DNA of 23,506 nucleotides, taken from positions 1-23,506 of the forward strand of contig CAAFXE010000260.1 in NCBI GenBank assembly GCA_900766915.1, read 5' to 3'. The notes below the pieces were generated by a model. That model saw nothing but the letters and a program-made list of their open reading frames with translations, did not search any database and was not told the DNA's origin. A program made the position numbers and the translations under genes. Each line of letters starts with the position of its first letter. Positions within the stretch are counted from its first letter, which is position 1. The stretch comes from Lachnospiraceae bacterium (GTDB lineage Bacteria > Bacillota > Clostridia > Lachnospirales > Lachnospiraceae). Positions 6,786 to 14,429 of this stretch are shown here, in pieces.

Positions 6786-7457
6786 TTAAAATAATGCGAT
6801 CGGCATGCCTGCTACGAATACATACATGACGATGAAGTGACAGATGCTGCCGCCCATGACAAAGAGATGAAAAATCTCATGGGAGCCGAAGAACTTGTGC
6901 TTCGCATTAAAGATGGGAAGCTTCAGTGCATAGATCACACCGCCAATGGTATAGATGATGCCACCTGCCAGCAGCCATCCAAAAGCTGCTCCGGACAGGC
7001 TGTTGATCAGTCTGGTGAATGCCAGAACACAGGTCCAGCCCATACTAATGTACAGTACCGATGAGAACCATTTTGGACAGGTGACCCAAAACATTTTCAC
7101 AATGATCCCTACAAGGGCGATGCCCCATACCAGAGCTAATAACTGCATACCCAAAGGCTGTGGCAGTGCGATCATACAGATCGGTGTATAGGAGCCTGCA
7201 ATGAGGATAAAGATCATCATATGGTCGATCTTTTTTAGCATTTTATTTGCTTTCTGGGATAAATCCAGTGTATGGTACAGTGTGCTTGCCGCATACAACA
7301 AGATCATACTGCCGATAAAAATTCCAAGGGACAGTAGATGAATTTTATCAGGCTGTCTTGCTGCCTTGATTAACAGCGGTGTGGATGCAAACATGGCCAT
7401 CATCATTCCAATAAAATGAGTAATAGCACTTCCGGGATCTTTAATTCTGACGTTCAT
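6786..7457 (-). CDS. hemolysin III / PAQR-family membrane protein
   Basis: This 223-aa protein has seven predicted membrane segments and the PAQR/hemolysin III signatures: ITH near residue 14, STLYHT at 58-63, DHMMIFILIAGSYTP from residue 78, and HEIFHLF...H near the C-terminus. The conserved Ser, Asp and His residues form a metal site in this superfamily, related to alkaline ceramidases. Despite the name, haemolysis is not established for most bacterial members; a role in membrane lipid homeostasis is more likely. The start follows AGGAGG with 7 nt spacing. It is a single-gene unit. Upstream a TATAAT (minus, 7595-7600) could serve a long leader that includes a hairpin repeat. Confidence 0.88.
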   Translation of the reverse strand: MNVRIKDPGSAITHFIGMMMAMFASTPLLIKAARQPDKIHLLSLGIFIGSMILLYAASTLYHTLDLSQKANKMLKKIDHMMIFILIAGSYTPICMIALPQPLGMQLLALVWGIALVGIIVKMFWVTCPKWFSSVLYISMGWTCVLAFTRLINSLSGAAFGWLLAGGIIYTIGGVIYALKLPIFNAKHKFFGSHEIFHLFVMGGSICHFIVMYVFVAGMPIALF

Positions 7458-7487
7458 AATAACTCCTCCTGATTTCTATATTATTTT

Positions 7488-7556
7488 GTAGCTGTTCTGT
7501 TCCTTCCAGATACGAAGCAAAAATCCATGCTAAATTTGCTTCGCAAATGGATTCTC
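7488..7556. repeat. dispersed intergenic hairpin repeat, copy 1
   Basis: This copy has AATCCAT/ATGGATT arms (7522-7528, 7547-7553) enclosing TTTGC-TTC-GCAAA. The segment starting CTGTTCC-TTCC and containing GCAAAAATCCATGC resembles sequences at 9527-9586 and 16610-16650, all between genes. It would lie in the 5' leader of the hemolysin III gene. Confidence 0.55.
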
Positions 7557-7690
7557 ACAAACATTCACACTTTATCATATATTTATTGTATTTCATTATA
7601 TAGTATTTATTACTACATGTTGTTTATGTATGTTATACATCATATTTATTTAAAAATCAAGACTTATTTTTTCTAAAGAAAACCCTCGTG

Positions 7691-7713
7691 GAACAGTGGT
7701 TTCTGAACAGTTA
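7691..7713. repeat. short dispersed repeat (inverted copy of 2321-2343)
   Basis: The reverse complement matches 2321-2343 at 20 of 23 positions, with core CTGTTCAGAA-R-CCACTG. One copy lies in a 5' leader, this one just past the spmB stop codon. Confidence 0.5.
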
Positions 7714-7719
7714 TGTTAC

Positions 7720-8244
7720 CTACATATACCTTGCCAGAAAGATACTGGCCACAATTCCGGAAATGCCGGCCAGCAGGCATCCGGCAAGTGTGTATCTCGT
7801 CTTTTTGATTCCGGCAGTGACAAAATATAGGGACATGGTATAAAAAATCGTCTCCGTACTGGAAAGCATAATAGATCCGATCTTTCCAATCCGGGAATCT
7901 GCTCCATATTCTTTAAAAAGGTCCAGCAAAAGTCCGGTGGCACCTGAACCGGAAACGGTTTTCATCACCGCAAGAGGTAAAATCGGTGCAGGAAAATGGA
8001 TACGTTCTGCCAAAGGCCCAAAAAAATCTGCCACAGCTTCCAAAAGTCCTGAAGCACGAAGCACATTGACTGCTACCATCATGGAGATCATGGTGGGCAT
8101 AATCCTGACCACCAGCATCAATCCATCCTTTGCTCCTTTCATAAAATCCTCGTATACGTTTTTGCGTGCTAAAACGCCGTTTAATACAATGTAGAAAATT
8201 AAGAGCGGAATCATAAATTCCGAAAGATAAGATAATATAGTCAT
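7720..8244 (-). CDS. spmB: spore maturation protein B
   Basis: This 174-aa multi-spanning membrane protein of the nucleoside-recognition (GATE) domain family is similar in length to Bacillus SpmB. Recognisable segments are the RIMPTMISMMVAVNVLRASG stretch, KTVSGSGATGLL and the SSTETIFYTMSLYFVTAGIKKTRY motif. With SpmA it is needed for dehydration of the spore core in Bacillus and Clostridium perfringens. The ATG follows AAGGAG at normal spacing. The usual neighbour spmA is not adjacent: it lies 1.4 kb away on the other strand, with a DUF975 gene between. No terminator is evident at the 3' end. Confidence 0.9.
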   Translation of the reverse strand: MTILSYLSEFMIPLLIFYIVLNGVLARKNVYEDFMKGAKDGLMLVVRIMPTMISMMVAVNVLRASGLLEAVADFFGPLAERIHFPAPILPLAVMKTVSGSGATGLLLDLFKEYGADSRIGKIGSIMLSSTETIFYTMSLYFVTAGIKKTRYTLAGCLLAGISGIVASIFLARYM

Positions 8245-8405
8245 TATTTCTCCTTAATATCTTTATTTTCCTGCTTTTTAGTTTGATACACTTTTTACAT
8301 GTATGGGCAGCAATGTTTTCACTCTAAATTATGCACTGTCTCTTATATTTACGCCAGGGTGCATACCTTCTTAAGGAATTATTACCCTATGCAAACAAAG
8401 TTTGC

Positions 8406-8436
8406 AAAAAAAGAGAGCCTGAAAATTCAGACTCTC
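8406..8436 (-). terminator. terminator of the DUF975 gene
   Basis: The minus-strand RNA forms GAGAGUCUG.../CAGGCUCUC (arms 8428-8436 and 8413-8421, one G-U pair), followed by seven U residues. It stands 45 bp beyond the DUF975 stop codon and would separate it from spmB. Confidence 0.88.
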
Positions 8437-8480
8437 CAAACTATTTTCCAATATATTGCCTGGCTTTGGCATTCTTTATT

Positions 8481-9374
8481 CTATTCTACAATTGTTTCCT
8501 CTGCCCGGTAATCTTCTACGACAGCTTCTCCTTCAACCTGAGGATTGCTGTATCTGCCTTCCGTGATCTCACGGTAAAATACTGCGGTAGATACGGTAAT
8601 ATACGGAGACAAAAGCAGCCCGATTAAAACCGATACCGCGATGATAACAATGATCCATACAACGAAAGCGACGGTAAATGCAGCACTTCCAGCCGCCATG
8701 ACAAACATCGTTGGCATAAACATCACAGTAACCAACACAATTGCCAGAACTGCCAACAGCTCCCAGCCGATAAAGCTGATTTCCAGACAAAACAGTCTCC
8801 AGCGATTGCCCTTCATCAGTTCCTTTGACTTCTTTATAGCTTCTCTGGCTGTCATCTGTGGATTTTCACATAAAATATAGGCTGTCATGGAATAGCTGTA
8901 GGTTGCAATGATTCCCGGAATTACCAACAGTAAAGACCATAAGGTAATAAACAGGATTCTGAAAAACTGCATTCCAAAACCGGTTCCCAATCGGTCATAC
9001 TGAGAGAAAATGTCTTTAAGCTTCGGATCCTTATCATCTACCAGATTCAAATTGTATTTTGCAAATCCTAAAGTAGTAGCACCGCCGATGACTAACATCA
9101 CAATGGCCCATACAAGAAATACTAAAGCTACGCCTAAGAGCACTGCCAGAAATACTGCCGAAACAGCTGAAGCTGCGGAACCACCGGAAAACCCACCGAA
9201 CTGTTCCGTCAAATTACTGCTGTTCTGTGCTGAACTTCCAAAGGAACCTGCAGAACCTGACATATCTATAGATGCACCCAAAAGTGCCGCAAGAAGTCCT
9301 ACGCCTCCTGCCTTTAACCATCGTCCCTTCAGGGCCTCTCTGGCATAATACCTGAAATCTTTTGCTTTTAACAT
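8481..9374 (-). CDS. DUF975 family membrane protein
   Basis: This is a multi-pass integral membrane protein of the DUF975 family, which has no assigned function. The N-terminus MLKAKDFRYYAREALKGRW is typical of the family. A Ser/Gly-rich loop follows the first membrane segment, then at least four further hydrophobic segments and an acidic C-terminal tail ending EETIVE. I place the start at 9374, giving 297 aa, because AGAGGAGGG lies 7 nt upstream and because the product then begins like relatives; an in-frame ATG 6 nt upstream directly abuts the ribosome site. A TTGTGA-N18-TATAAT promoter (9449-9478, minus) precedes it and a strong terminator follows, so it is monocistronic. Confidence 0.82.
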   Translation of the reverse strand: MLKAKDFRYYAREALKGRWLKAGGVGLLAALLGASIDMSGSAGSFGSSAQNSSNLTEQFGGFSGGSAASAVSAVFLAVLLGVALVFLVWAIVMLVIGGATTLGFAKYNLNLVDDKDPKLKDIFSQYDRLGTGFGMQFFRILFITLWSLLLVIPGIIATYSYSMTAYILCENPQMTAREAIKKSKELMKGNRWRLFCLEISFIGWELLAVLAIVLVTVMFMPTMFVMAAGSAAFTVAFVVWIIVIIAVSVLIGLLLSPYITVSTAVFYREITEGRYSNPQVEGEAVVEDYRAEETIVE

Positions 9375-9448
9375 AAGCATCCCTCCTCTTATCTGTATCA
9401 GAAATTTTATCTGCATCTTATCTATTTAGCTACGATATCTGATACTTC

Positions 9449-9478
9449 ATTATACTACTACACTATGCACTCTCACAA
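9449..9478 (-). promoter_or_regulatory. promoter of the DUF975 gene
   Basis: On the minus strand TTGTGA (9473-9478) and a perfect TATAAT (9449-9454) are 18 bp apart, about 75 bp upstream of the chosen start codon. Confidence 0.55.
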
Positions 9479-9526
9479 TGCTTTTTTACATCCAACAAAA
9501 CGTTTGCTTAAATCTTGTTACTGTTC

Positions 9527-9616
9527 CTTCCGTTCCTCTAATGAACAAAAATCCATGCAAATTTTTCTTCACAAATGAATTTTTGTAAGCAGCTTCTACC
9601 TTGCTGTCCACCCGCA
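9527..9616. repeat. dispersed intergenic hairpin repeat, copy 2
   Basis: ACAAAAATCCAT (9545-9556) pairs with ATGAATTTTTGT (9575-9586), 11 of 12 positions. The left part matches 7493-7530; the right part (CAGCTTCTACC...CTGTCC, 9590-9609) matches the outer arm of the nested repeat at 6507-6524. It lies immediately before spmA. Confidence 0.55.
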
Positions 9617-9645
9617 TACCATAATAAAAAAACTGAGGTTCCTAT

Positions 9646-10266
9646 ATGGATTACTTATGGGCCTTTATGCTCTTGGCCGGTATCCTGTATGGCTCTTTGA
9701 CCGGGAACATTGAAGCAATATCCGATACGGCCATCTCCTCTGCCGGAGAAGCCATTTCTTTGTGTATCACTACCGCAGGAATTTTAACCCTTTGGACCGG
9801 ATTAATGGAAATTGCAAAAAGCTCCGGGCTGATCAGTGCTGCTACCAAAGCCATACGACCGCTGATTTCTTTTCTATTTCCGGAGCTTCCAAAGGACCAC
9901 CCGGCTGCAGAACATATTTCCCTGAATTTTATTGCCAACTTTCTGGGCCTTAACTGGGGTGCAACTCCTGCAGGTTTAAAAGCTATGGAAGAACTTGCAA
10001 ATTTGGAAAAAGAGCGGGGAAATCCGTCTTATCAAAATGATACTGCCGGGAAGCTTTCTGTAAAAGCAGCTTCCCACGAAATGTGTACCTTTTTGATCAT
10101 TAATATTTCCTCGCTCCAACTTATTCCTGTCAATATGATTGCCTACCGGCAGCAATACGGCAGTGTCCACCCAACTGCTGTCATTGCTCCTGCCATTCTG
10201 GCTACTTTTTTTAACACCATCATCGCCGTGATCTTCTGCAAGATCATGCAGAGAAAAAAACTTTAA
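9646..10266 (+). CDS. spmA: spore maturation protein A
   Basis: This 206-aa membrane protein is the partner of SpmB in spore core dehydration. Family features include the N-terminal hydrophobic segment with GNIEAISDTAISSAGEAI, the LWTGLMEIAKSSGL motif, and NFLGLNWGATPAGLKAMEEL. Length is close to the Bacillus protein. The ATG follows GAGG at 8 nt. It is the only plus-strand gene between 3574 and 19560. The 3' end overlaps rsmI by 4 bp in tail-to-tail arrangement. I see no clear sigma-A promoter in front, which could mean sporulation-sigma control; no convincing sigma-F/G box was found either. Confidence 0.88.
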   Translation: MDYLWAFMLLAGILYGSLTGNIEAISDTAISSAGEAISLCITTAGILTLWTGLMEIAKSSGLISAATKAIRPLISFLFPELPKDHPAAEHISLNFIANFLGLNWGATPAGLKAMEELANLEKERGNPSYQNDTAGKLSVKAASHEMCTFLIINISSLQLIPVNMIAYRQQYGSVHPTAVIAPAILATFFNTIIAVIFCKIMQRKKL

Positions 10267-11099
10267 AGCAGTGCCTGATAAATGTCTCTTTTGGAAACAC
10301 CCCTGTCCTTTGCCACAGCCTTCATAGCCTCTTTTTTATCCATGCCCTGATCAAGATACTGCTGCATATGTTCCTCAATGGATAATTCCTCAAAGCGGGC
10401 ACGTTCCCTGGCTAAAAGCTCCATCCGGCTCTTGCCTTCGATGACCAGCACACATTCCCCTTTGGGCTCCTGTGTCTCGTAGAACTTCAGGATATCGTCT
10501 ATGGTGGAAGCAAAAGCGGTCTCGTGTTTCTTCGTAAGCTCCCTGCAAAGGGTCATTTTTCGATTGCCAAGGTTGTCCCGAAGCTCTTTTAAGGTCTTTA
10601 GGAGCCTATGAGGTGCTTCATATAAAATGATGGTCCTTGTCTCATCCACCAGTTCTGAAAGTACTGCCTGGCGTTCTTTTTTATCGGAAGGCAAAAATGC
10701 TTCAAAGGCAAATCTTCTGGTTGACAGCCCCGATAAAGTCAGGGCAGTAATACAGGCCGCAGCTCCCGGCAGAGAAGTTACTTCAATACCTGCTTCGTAG
10801 CACATTCTTACCAGATCTTCTCCCGGATCGGAAATTCCCGGAGTTCCTGCATCAGTAATAAGTGCAATATTACAGCCTTCCTGCATTTTTCGAATCAGCA
10901 CCTCTGCTTTTTCTATTTTGTTATATTCATGATAGCTTGTCATAGGAGTGTGGATATCGAAATGATTTAACAGCTTGATACTGTTTCTCGTATCTTCCGC
11001 TGCGATCAGATCCACTTCTTTTAAGGTACGAAGCACCCGAAAGGTAATGTCTTCCAGGTTGCCAATTGGTGTGGCACATAAATATAATTTTCCCTGCAT
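10263..11099 (-). CDS. rsmI: 16S rRNA (cytidine1402-2'-O)-methyltransferase RsmI
   Basis: This 278-aa tetrapyrrole-methylase-fold enzyme 2'-O-methylates C1402 in the decoding centre of 16S rRNA using SAM. Hallmarks are ATPIGNLEDIT (9-19), AEDTR (34-38), the ITDAGTPGISDPG loop, the PGAAACITAL segment and YEAPHR. The C-terminal region carries the small domain found in RsmI proteins. The gene is the last of the holB-ricT-trmN6 run, 12 bp after trmN6, matching the Bacillus yabB-yabC order. Its stop codon overlaps the convergent spmA stop codon; no terminator hairpin lies between them. Confidence 0.93.
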   Translation of the reverse strand: MQGKLYLCATPIGNLEDITFRVLRTLKEVDLIAAEDTRNSIKLLNHFDIHTPMTSYHEYNKIEKAEVLIRKMQEGCNIALITDAGTPGISDPGEDLVRMCYEAGIEVTSLPGAAACITALTLSGLSTRRFAFEAFLPSDKKERQAVLSELVDETRTIILYEAPHRLLKTLKELRDNLGNRKMTLCRELTKKHETAFASTIDDILKFYETQEPKGECVLVIEGKSRMELLARERARFEELSIEEHMQQYLDQGMDKKEAMKAVAKDRGVSKRDIYQALL

Positions 11100-11111
11100 T
11101 GCGACCTCACT

Positions 11112-11852
11112 TTAACAGTAATACATTTTCTTTAATTCTTCCGTATAAACTCCCGGTGACTCATAAACGATCAATGGCGGTTCCACGGTGATTCTGGAAT
11201 TTCCGTCCCTTAAGCCTTCTATCAGTACCATATTGGGCTCTTTGTCCACATAAGGATGAACCAGCCTCATCCGTTTTGGTTCCAGATGATATTTCACCAT
11301 CAAAGACATGATCTGGGCCAGACGAAACGGCCGGTGTACCATATAAAATCTGCCTCGAGGCTTTAAAACACGGGAGGCTTCCCTGATCATTTCTTCCAGA
11401 TTACAGGTGATCTCATGACGGGCAATGGCCTTCGCATCCGACGGATTCACCAGACCATGGTGTCCTGTCATATAAGGCGGATTCATGGTAATTACATGAA
11501 AAGAAGCAGCTCCGAAAATGTTTACTGCCTCTTTCATATCACCTGTTACAATTTCTATTTTTGATTCCAGTCCGTTTAAGGCAACACTTCTTCTTGCCAG
11601 ATCGGCACTTTCTTCCTGAATTTCCAGACCAAAGAATTTTTCACCTTCCGTTTTTGCTTCCAGCAAAAGAGGAATCACTCCATTGCCGCATCCCAGATCC
11701 AGTACCCGCTCCCCTCTCTTTACTTTTGCAAAGGAGGATAACAGTACGCTGTCCATTCCAAAGCAGAAACGTCCGGGATTTTGAATGATCCGATAACCAT
11801 TTCTTTGAAGATCATCAATTCTCTCTTCCGGTTTTAAATTAATTGTCTTCAA
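11112..11852 (-). CDS. tRNA1(Val) A37 N6-methyltransferase-like protein (YabB/TrmN6)
   Basis: This 246-aa class I SAM methyltransferase has motif I LDLGCGNG (51-58) and the amino-methyltransferase motif NPPY (124-127), which indicates N6-adenine methylation. The sequence FCFGMDSVLLSSFA at the N-terminus is typical of YabB/YfiC proteins. E. coli TrmN6 modifies A37 of tRNA1(Val); the substrate in Clostridia is not proven. Its start lies 14 bp inside the end of ricT, so the two are translationally coupled. The gene sits in the same position as yabB in Bacillus. Confidence 0.87.
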   Translation of the reverse strand: MKTINLKPEERIDDLQRNGYRIIQNPGRFCFGMDSVLLSSFAKVKRGERVLDLGCGNGVIPLLLEAKTEGEKFFGLEIQEESADLARRSVALNGLESKIEIVTGDMKEAVNIFGAASFHVITMNPPYMTGHHGLVNPSDAKAIARHEITCNLEEMIREASRVLKPRGRFYMVHRPFRLAQIMSLMVKYHLEPKRMRLVHPYVDKEPNMVLIEGLRDGNSRITVEPPLIVYESPGVYTEELKKMYYC

Positions 11853-12750
11853 GCTTTGATTTTCCTTCTTTTTTCTCCATAGCTTCCAATGCTTTTAGTT
11901 CATCATCGGAAACAACGTTCTTTTCTTTCTTTTTGCGTGGTTTAAAACGAAGCTCGTCCGCTCTGTATTCGCGGATTTCCTTCTCATCATTATCTAAAGT
12001 AACGATCACCTTTACAAGCTGCCTTAAGACACTTAAGGAATTGACTTCTCCCTTTAATCCATCAGGAGTTGTTACAAAATCTCCTACATTTGGCAGATGA
12101 CTGTTTAATTCCTCGTAGGTTTCCTGCTCATTTTTTAAGCAGCACATGAGTCTTCCGCATACACCGGAAATTTTGGTAGGATTTAAAGACAGATTCTGCT
12201 CTTTTGCCATCTTGATGGAAACCGGTACAAAGTCTGAGAGATAGGAATGACAACATAACGGTCTTCCGCAGGTGCCGATTCCGCCTAAGATCTTCGTCTC
12301 ATCTCTGACTCCGATCTGGCGAAGCTCAATTCTTGTCTTAAATACAGATGCCAGATCCTTTACCAGCTCACGGAAGTCGATTCTTCCGTCTGCTGTAAAA
12401 TAAAACAGCACTTTGTTATTATCAAAAGTATATTCCGCATCAATGAGCTTCATCTCCAGCTCATGCTTACGGATCTTTTCCAGACAGATCTTAAATGCTT
12501 CTCTTTCCTTCTCTTTATTCTTTCTTGCCTTTTCATCATCCTCCGGTGTTGCCACACGCATCACTGGCTTTAAAGGCTGTATGATCTTACTGTCTTCAAC
12601 TTCCTTTATACCAAGTACAACATATCCATATTCGATTCCTCTGGCAGTTTCCACCACTACGTGGTCTCCCTGACGAATCCTTAATTTTCCGGGTGCAAAA
12701 TAGTATACCTTACCGGCATTTCGAAAACGCACCCCTATTACCTTTGCCAT
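11839..12750 (-). CDS. ricT: RicT/YaaT, PSP1-domain protein
   Basis: This 303-aa protein has a PSP1 C-terminal domain and six clustered cysteines (Cys161, 166, 167, 198, 203, 204) in GTCGRPLCC and CGRLMCC. In Bacillus, RicT (YaaT) forms a complex with RicA and RicF that binds iron-sulfur clusters and helps RNase Y mature some mRNAs; it is also linked to sporulation phosphorelay. The C-terminus is Lys/Glu-rich. It starts 3 bp after holB and overlaps trmN6 by 14 bp. ricA and ricF are not in this window. Confidence 0.88.
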   Translation of the reverse strand: MAKVIGVRFRNAGKVYYFAPGKLRIRQGDHVVVETARGIEYGYVVLGIKEVEDSKIIQPLKPVMRVATPEDDEKARKNKEKEREAFKICLEKIRKHELEMKLIDAEYTFDNNKVLFYFTADGRIDFRELVKDLASVFKTRIELRQIGVRDETKILGGIGTCGRPLCCHSYLSDFVPVSIKMAKEQNLSLNPTKISGVCGRLMCCLKNEQETYEELNSHLPNVGDFVTTPDGLKGEVNSLSVLRQLVKVIVTLDNDEKEIREYRADELRFKPRKKKEKNVVSDDELKALEAMEKKEGKSKLEDN

Positions 12751-12753
12751 AAA

Positions 12754-13743
12754 TTAATTCTCCTTCATTGTCAACAGCAAAAGCTCCATGGTCAGATCAA
12801 AATTTACATTGGCAGCCAGACGGATCTTTGCCTTGTCCAATGCCTTCAAAATCGTCTCAATTCCCTCATAGGAGCTTTTGGAAGCCATCTTTGTAATCGT
12901 ATGGATTTCATCAGAAAATACAACTGCAGACGGATTCCATGTTGCTTTATATAATAAGACATCCCGATACCAGACCATTAAAAGATCCAGATAATCTGAG
13001 ATATCTGCCTTGAATTCTGTCATTTTGCGCATACTCTCAATAAGCTCTGAGATTTCCATGTCCTGGATATATTTCACCAGACGGATCATGTGATCTTTCA
13101 TCTCTTCAAACTCTTCTGACATGGCAAGCCGCTTTGCCTTTCCTATATTTCCCTGCGCAAAGGAAACACAGATATCTGCCTGATAATCAGGAATATGCAC
13201 CTGCTCCATAAGATACTTACGCACCAGACTGTCCCTTACAGGCTTTAAACTCAATGTCACACAGCGTGAAAGAATCGTGGGCAAAAAGCTTTGTGCATTG
13301 GTAGTAAGCAGCAGGATCACAGCATAAGCTGGCGGCTCCTCAATGGTCTTTAACAATGCATTCTGTGCCTGTACATTCAGCTTTTGTGCCTCATCTATGA
13401 TGTAGATTTTATAAGGACCTTTATAGGGTTTGATCATAATATCCCCGCAAAGCTGCTGTCTGATATCATCCACGCTGATGGTATTGGGCTTTTCGTGAGT
13501 GATCCGGATTATATCCGGGTGATTATTACCTTCCGCCTGTTTGCATGAGGTACACTCTCCACAGGCATCGATTCCCTTTTTCTCACATTGCAGTGCGGCG
13601 GCAAACGCAGAAGCAAGGAAATTTTTCCCGGAACCTTTCTCGCCATCAAAAATATAAGCATGGGAAACCTTTCCCATGGTAATCGCACTCTGTAAATGCT
13701 CGATCAGATGCTGATGACCGATCACGTCCGAAAATCCATACAT
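12754..13743 (-). CDS. holB: DNA polymerase III delta' subunit
   Basis: This 329-aa AAA+ protein of the clamp loader is related to DnaX. The P-loop region reads GEKGSGKN (34-41), with Asn in place of the usual Ser/Thr, as expected for delta', which does not hydrolyse ATP. A zinc module is formed by Cys53, Cys61, Cys64 and Cys67. The sensor region shows TIEEPP and LLTTNAQSFLPTILSRC. It starts the ricT-trmN6-rsmI run and has an extended -10 promoter in the 86-bp gap after the guanylate-kinase-like gene. Confidence 0.92.
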   Translation of the reverse strand: MYGFSDVIGHQHLIEHLQSAITMGKVSHAYIFDGEKGSGKNFLASAFAAALQCEKKGIDACGECTSCKQAEGNNHPDIIRITHEKPNTISVDDIRQQLCGDIMIKPYKGPYKIYIIDEAQKLNVQAQNALLKTIEEPPAYAVILLLTTNAQSFLPTILSRCVTLSLKPVRDSLVRKYLMEQVHIPDYQADICVSFAQGNIGKAKRLAMSEEFEEMKDHMIRLVKYIQDMEISELIESMRKMTEFKADISDYLDLLMVWYRDVLLYKATWNPSAVVFSDEIHTITKMASKSSYEGIETILKALDKAKIRLAANVNFDLTMELLLLTMKEN

Positions 13744-13777
13744 ACCTCTGCCCCCTCTCTGCGGCTCTCATGGGCAC

Positions 13778-13786
13778 ATTATAGCA
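13778..13786 (-). promoter_or_regulatory. extended -10 promoter upstream of holB
   Basis: On the minus strand TGC-TATAAT is a consensus extended -10 element; no good -35 is visible. It lies 35 bp before the holB start and makes holB-ricT-trmN6-rsmI transcribable separately from the upstream decarboxylase genes. Confidence 0.6.
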
Positions 13787-13829
13787 TAAAGGCTTCATAG
13801 ACCGCAACTACCGAAACATGTGGTTTAAG

Positions 13830-14429
13830 CTACTGTTTTATAGAACCTGCCTTTCTGATATGCCCTTTAATTTCCTCCAGACACCTCTCAAAATCATCAT
13901 TCTCAAATCGCTTTTCAATCCCCGCATCCAGAATGTTTTTTTCTGAAAAATCCACACTGTCCGCAAGGTATCTTCTGCACATTTCCTGGTATCTTGGATG
14001 ATCCTGGCTTCGTTCCCGGTCCAGTGCACGCTGGAGTCTTACCCCATCATCCACTTCAATATAAATCGGTTCTAAAACGCCTTCCCCAAAATACTTTTTG
14101 CTTTCCACATAAGATTCCAATGTTCCAATGACAACATAATGATTGGCGGCCAGATCGATCTGTTCATCACACACGGTAAAGTAATGCCATACCCCGTGAA
14201 TGGTATCATAGGAACGCTTTTCGATGACTTTTCCCTCAGCCTCCAGCCGGCACATTTTCTCTTCATTGACAAAAAAATATTCCACACCATTGACCTCCCC
14301 TGCACGGATCGGCCTGGTAGTATACATTACGATCTTTTTAAGGCACAGCTCCCTGTCCTCCAAAAGCTTTTTATAAAAGGAATCCTTTCCGGTAGAACTC
14401 TTTCCCATTATGTAAAATATTCTTCCCAT
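13830..14429 (-). CDS. guanylate kinase-like P-loop protein
   Basis: This 199-aa protein is related to guanylate kinase. The P-loop GKSSTGKD (9-16) departs from the classic GPSGxGK(S/T): Asp16 replaces Ser/Thr. The GMP-binding elements TTRP (37-40) and GE-VNGVEYFF (44-53) are retained, and the sequence contains the RxxxRxxxD-type lid region (ALDRERSQDHPRYQEMCRRY). It overlaps the upstream YaaO-like gene by 22 bp and sits before holB, where Bacillus has thymidylate kinase. Whether it phosphorylates GMP, another nucleotide, or acts otherwise is open. The start follows GGTTGAGG. A bona fide gmk, if elsewhere in the genome, would argue for a separate role. Confidence 0.8.
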   Translation of the reverse strand: MGRIFYIMGKSSTGKDSFYKKLLEDRELCLKKIVMYTTRPIRAGEVNGVEYFFVNEEKMCRLEAEGKVIEKRSYDTIHGVWHYFTVCDEQIDLAANHYVVIGTLESYVESKKYFGEGVLEPIYIEVDDGVRLQRALDRERSQDHPRYQEMCRRYLADSVDFSEKNILDAGIEKRFENDDFERCLEEIKGHIRKAGSIKQ

